A DNA stretch of 64,000 bases from Micromonospora sp. MA102. Lineage in GTDB: Bacteria; Actinomycetota; Actinomycetes; Mycobacteriales; Micromonosporaceae. The notes beneath the pieces are model-generated. The model was not told the origin of the DNA. It saw only the letters and a program-made list of their open reading frames with translations, and made no database searches. Where the stretch lies: the NCBI RefSeq assembly GCF_025460765.1, contig NZ_JAMWEG010000011.1, forward strand, positions 144,654 through 208,653, given 5' to 3'. How positions within the stretch are numbered: the first letter of the stretch is position 1; every line of letters begins with the position of its first letter. Of the stretch, positions 61,442 through 64,000 are shown piece after piece. Made by a program: the position numbers and the translations under genes.

Positions 61442-61563
61442 GGCCCGAGCTTAGATCTCGGCGTCGATCGGGGACGCACTGAACTCGGGGTGCACGCGCG
61501 ACAGCGGCAGATCCGGACGTGCGCGGCGGCCAGTCCGGCGAGGCGACCAGTAGCATCCCGAAC

Positions 61564-62661
61564 ATGTCCGATCTTGCTGCGCGGTTCGCCCGGCTCGCTG
61601 GCGAGTACGACTCCCGGAAGACAGCGGCGACCGCGCTCGTCGGGCGCTGGGACTGGTACACCTGGCCGGGCCTTGATCTTCGTCCGTTGCACTTCGAACG
61701 GGACCTGCTCAAGGCTGGCCGCCGGTTGGACGCCAGACCGCCGGTGGATCGGGATGTTCTGCGCATCGGGTTCGACGCCGAGGGCCGCGCGGTGGTGATC
61801 GAGGAGTACAGCGGCTTTCTTCACGGCCGCCTGTACTACGAGACGTTCGTCGGCCACAACGGCGACGTGGTCGAGGCGGCGCACTTCGATACGGACGGGC
61901 CCATCTACCTGCACGAGTACCGCTTCGTGGACGGGTTGATGCGCTCGGCCGACACGGTCGCGCGCGGCGGCTCGGGGCGAGAGTCGTACGCATACACCGA
62001 TGGGCGGATCAGCCGCGTCGAGATCGAACACGACGGCCGGGCGCCGTCGGTGCTGACGGCGGAGCACGACGACCGCGGCCTGGTCCGCGTCGTCGAGGTC
62101 ATGGGTGGTCGGTCCGAGGTGCGCTATGAGCGGCCGCCGGCCGGATTCGACCTCGAAGCGGCGTGCCGGACCATCGAGGACGCGTTCCTCACGCTGATCC
62201 CGGACGCCGTAGCGCGCCTGACGGTCGACGGTCCCGCCGCCTGTGTCGCGCTGAGCTACTACGGATCGGACGCGCTGTCCTTCGAGGTTTACGGGGCCAC
62301 TGAGGACGAGCGCGCCGCCCTGGCGGCGATCGACGCCCAGGCAGCATGGTCGCCGGCCGACTTCGAGGCCAGTACCGACGTCGACCTCGACGACGCAGGA
62401 TCGGTGCGGCTGGTACGACAGGAGCTCGCCCTGCTCGACGCCGGCGACCTCGATGCCGCCGCCGGATCCGAGATGGGCCGGCGACTGTTGTGTGCGGTGG
62501 CGGCTCGGCTCAACCTGCGCGACTGGTCGGACACGCTGCCAGTCGCCGACGACTTCGTGGTGTACCCGGTCGACCTTGAGCTGGTCGACCTGGAGCGGAA
62601 CCTGGCCGACTGCCTGCCGCCGGACCGGCTCGCCCGGCTACGCGAGCGCGGCCTGCTGTGA
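61564..62661 (+). CDS. Hypothetical protein, 365 aa
   Basis: The ATG at 61564 starts MSDLAARFARLAGEYDSRKT; the upstream part of the frame (from 61519) is not protein-like. The N-terminal 190 residues are beta-rich with Tyr/Glu/Asp repeats (VIEEYSGFLHGRLYYETFVG, YLHEYRFVDGLMRSADTVAR), resembling RHS-like or immunity-type beta repeats. The C-terminal part is helical (LVRQELALLDAGDLDAAAGS, LERNLADCLPPDRLARLRER). No family recognised. It looks intact. Confidence 0.72.
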   Translation: MSDLAARFARLAGEYDSRKTAATALVGRWDWYTWPGLDLRPLHFERDLLKAGRRLDARPPVDRDVLRIGFDAEGRAVVIEEYSGFLHGRLYYETFVGHNGDVVEAAHFDTDGPIYLHEYRFVDGLMRSADTVARGGSGRESYAYTDGRISRVEIEHDGRAPSVLTAEHDDRGLVRVVEVMGGRSEVRYERPPAGFDLEAACRTIEDAFLTLIPDAVARLTVDGPAACVALSYYGSDALSFEVYGATEDERAALAAIDAQAAWSPADFEASTDVDLDDAGSVRLVRQELALLDAGDLDAAAGSEMGRRLLCAVAARLNLRDWSDTLPVADDFVVYPVDLELVDLERNLADCLPPDRLARLRERGLL

Positions 62662-62687
62662 CTGACCCCGGCCAGGCCCGACCTCCG

Positions 62688-62771
62688 CATCCGCACATCG
62701 GCACGTCCGGACGGCAACCGGGCCGGCTCGGCGTGACATTGGATAGCGCGCGAGTCGCGGCATGAGCGTGC
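62688..62771 (+). repeat. Intergenic repeat, copy B
   Basis: Second occurrence of the paired words 'catccgcacatcggc' and 'gcggcatgagcgtgc', after the 365-aa gene. See copy A at 59926-59991. Confidence 0.3.
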
Positions 62772-62797
62772 ACCAGATCGGAACGACTACCGGGACG

Positions 62798-63360
62798 TCA
62801 TAGGTGACCTCGGCTGCCTTTCCATAGACAGAGATCCCGCAGCAGGGATATGTCGGCGCCCTGGTGAATGACCTCGCGGTGTACGTGCAGGACGAGCTTC
62901 GCCATCGGTGCATCCGCGTACTCCGGCGGTGCGATGGCTCCCTGCGGCTGAGCTAATCCGGCCATGGCGAGGTGGCGGACATCGCGGATCCACGCATCGT
63001 GCCCGTCGTCGAGCTGGCGCAGTGCCGCCTCCGCGGCGCCCGGATAGGCGACGGCCCGGTGACCAGCAAGCGAGGCATCGAAGTGGGGTGCGGTCGGTGG
63101 CCCGCACACGTCGATGAGGTGCGCCAGCCGCCAGGCGATGTGGTGGCCGGCGTCCGATCGTATGGCAGGCTGGCGTAGTCCAACGTGAACTCGCCTGCAC
63201 CGATCGACATCGGCGCCGAACTCTGGCCGCGCCGGCTGAGGGTCCAGGATCCCGGGACCGGCTGGCTTTTGAAGCTCAGCGCCGGTGAGGAGCTGGGCCT
63301 GTCGCGGGTGCTGGCCGGGCCCCGCCACGATCAGCTGCGCCAGCAGTGACGCGACTACCG
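62798..63360 (-). pseudogene. DinB-family protein gene with frameshift(s)
   Basis: The N-terminal half of a DinB-like protein is readable in one minus-strand frame (QPVPGSWTLSRRG, then SIGAGEFTLDYASLPYDR), and the C-terminal half in another (HHIAWRLAHLIDVCGPPTAP, HDAWIRDVRHLAMAGL, APMAKLVLHVHREVIHQGAD). Joined, they match the DinB metalloprotein fold with its His residues (HHIAW, HVHREVIH). At least one indel near 63155 breaks the gene. The original start is not clear. Confidence 0.6.
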
Positions 63361-63414
63361 CGCCGAGATAACCAGCTCAACCCGCCCACCATCGAAGCTT
63401 GAGAGCGTGGGCCG

Positions 63415-63621
63415 ATGGCCATCGAGCACCAGGGCGACGACCGGACGACGGTGGCACAGCAGATACGCGCGGTGTGGTGGGATGGCCCGCGCATTCTCGC
63501 AGGCCTAGACCATCCGTGGCGATGGAAGTTGCGCAAGGACGACGGTGGCTGGCGCGTGTGGTCCGTCGAGCTGCCTCCGTGGTGCGGGACGCATGTGCGG
63601 ACCGACGCCTGCCGGCGATGA
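63415..63621 (+). CDS. Possible small protein or C-terminal fragment, 68 aa
   Basis: The ATG at 63415 gives 68 aa with a compact Trp-rich part (VWWDGPRILAGLDHPWRWKL, then GGWRVWSVELPPWCGTHV) that reads like the end of a secreted beta-rich or NTF2-like protein. No start signal precedes it, so it may be the 3' part of a lost gene. Confidence 0.4.
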   Translation: MAIEHQGDDRTTVAQQIRAVWWDGPRILAGLDHPWRWKLRKDDGGWRVWSVELPPWCGTHVRTDACRR

Positions 63622-64000
63622 GGACCAGGGCGTGGCCCGGAGATCCTGAAGCTACGGCGAGGGGCAGCAGCCGTTCGAGCACCTCGCCCTGTCACATCGG
63701 CTCGTCGTCTGGGCTCATAGCTACGAGTGCAACGACGCGAGGAGGACGCAACTGATCTGCGACCTCAGCGCGCTGATCGCGGCTACTAAGAGACTTCACG
63801 CAGGATCGGTGTCTGGCCAGACTCGATCCAGGTGTCTGGCGGGACGCTCTCAATCGCGGCTGCTCACTCAGCTTTTGGGTGTGGCTCTCATCTGGACTGC
63901 GTTTCGCCGGGCACCGTGACGAGGCGTGGCTCAAGAGGGGACTGCCCAGCTCGTAGTAGCACTGCCCACCTCGCCGTCCCTATCGGTTCGAGGAGAGCAG
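63622..64000. other. Window end, no gene recognised
   Basis: No protein-like frame on either strand. AT-richer words near 63780-63830 might include promoter elements for a gene beyond the edge. Confidence 0.4.

Overview
The window is high-GC DNA (by eye about 70%, estimated, not computed) with GTG/TTG starts, ATGA/GTGA/TTGA stop-start overlaps and actinobacterial families (CGNR zinc finger, DUF2267, DUF4190, DUF6308, LuxR-type regulator, EACC1 domain). It reads as chromosome of a filamentous actinomycete, most likely a Micromonosporaceae relative. That placement is an inference from protein style, because no rRNA or housekeeping marker is present.

Left arm, 1-14885, all on the minus strand. 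This is a dense array of ten genes. Transcription runs from an unknown 280-aa protein through a Cas4/RecB-like nuclease with four candidate Fe-S cysteines, an unknown 496-aa protein, an SF1 helicase, SbcD and SbcC. After a 370-bp gap come a kleisin-like protein, two small KITE-like proteins and an SMC-type ATPase cut by the left edge. The layout suggests a DNA-end-processing complex beside a Wadjet/Mks-like SMC complex. A tRNA 3' fragment at 15882-15922 may be an integration scar marking the edge of this island.

16.3-30.7 kb is a second accessory zone. It holds a LuxR-type regulator with a degenerate receiver, a membrane-anchored STAND NTPase with TPRs, and a TPR-EACC1 protein coupled to an alpha/beta hydrolase and a short DUF4011-like N-terminal protein. 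These are followed by a GIY-YIG protein and a DUF262/DUF1524 (GmrSD-like) protein bracketed by three copies of a small Cys/His gene (one frameshifted). A conjugative-element-like trio plus a GntR regulator follows, then a DUF6308 gene interrupted by an in-frame TAA.

30.7-45.2 kb is a composite type I restriction locus on the minus strand: hsdM, hsdS, hsdR, a second hsdM fused to a lower-GC C-terminus with an HEPN-like motif, a Ser/Thr kinase and a PD-(D/E)XK-RAMA protein. An unusual HTH-methylase with HPPF in place of NPPF lies upstream.

45.2-64 kb is mostly single actinobacterial genes on both strands: a DUF4352-like lipoprotein, a membrane protein with duplicated domains, an RNase H, a Rad50-like ATPase with a zinc-hook CPVC and its coupled 134-aa partner, DUF4190, CGNR regulator/phosphoesterase/LysE exporter, a TPR protein, GNAT, hydrolase and 2H phosphoesterase. 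Several decayed genes are interspersed (UgpB, an IS transposase, DinB, a lipoprotein N-terminus). No CRISPR array, complete tRNA, rRNA or intact transposon was seen. All family assignments come from reading motifs without database searches.
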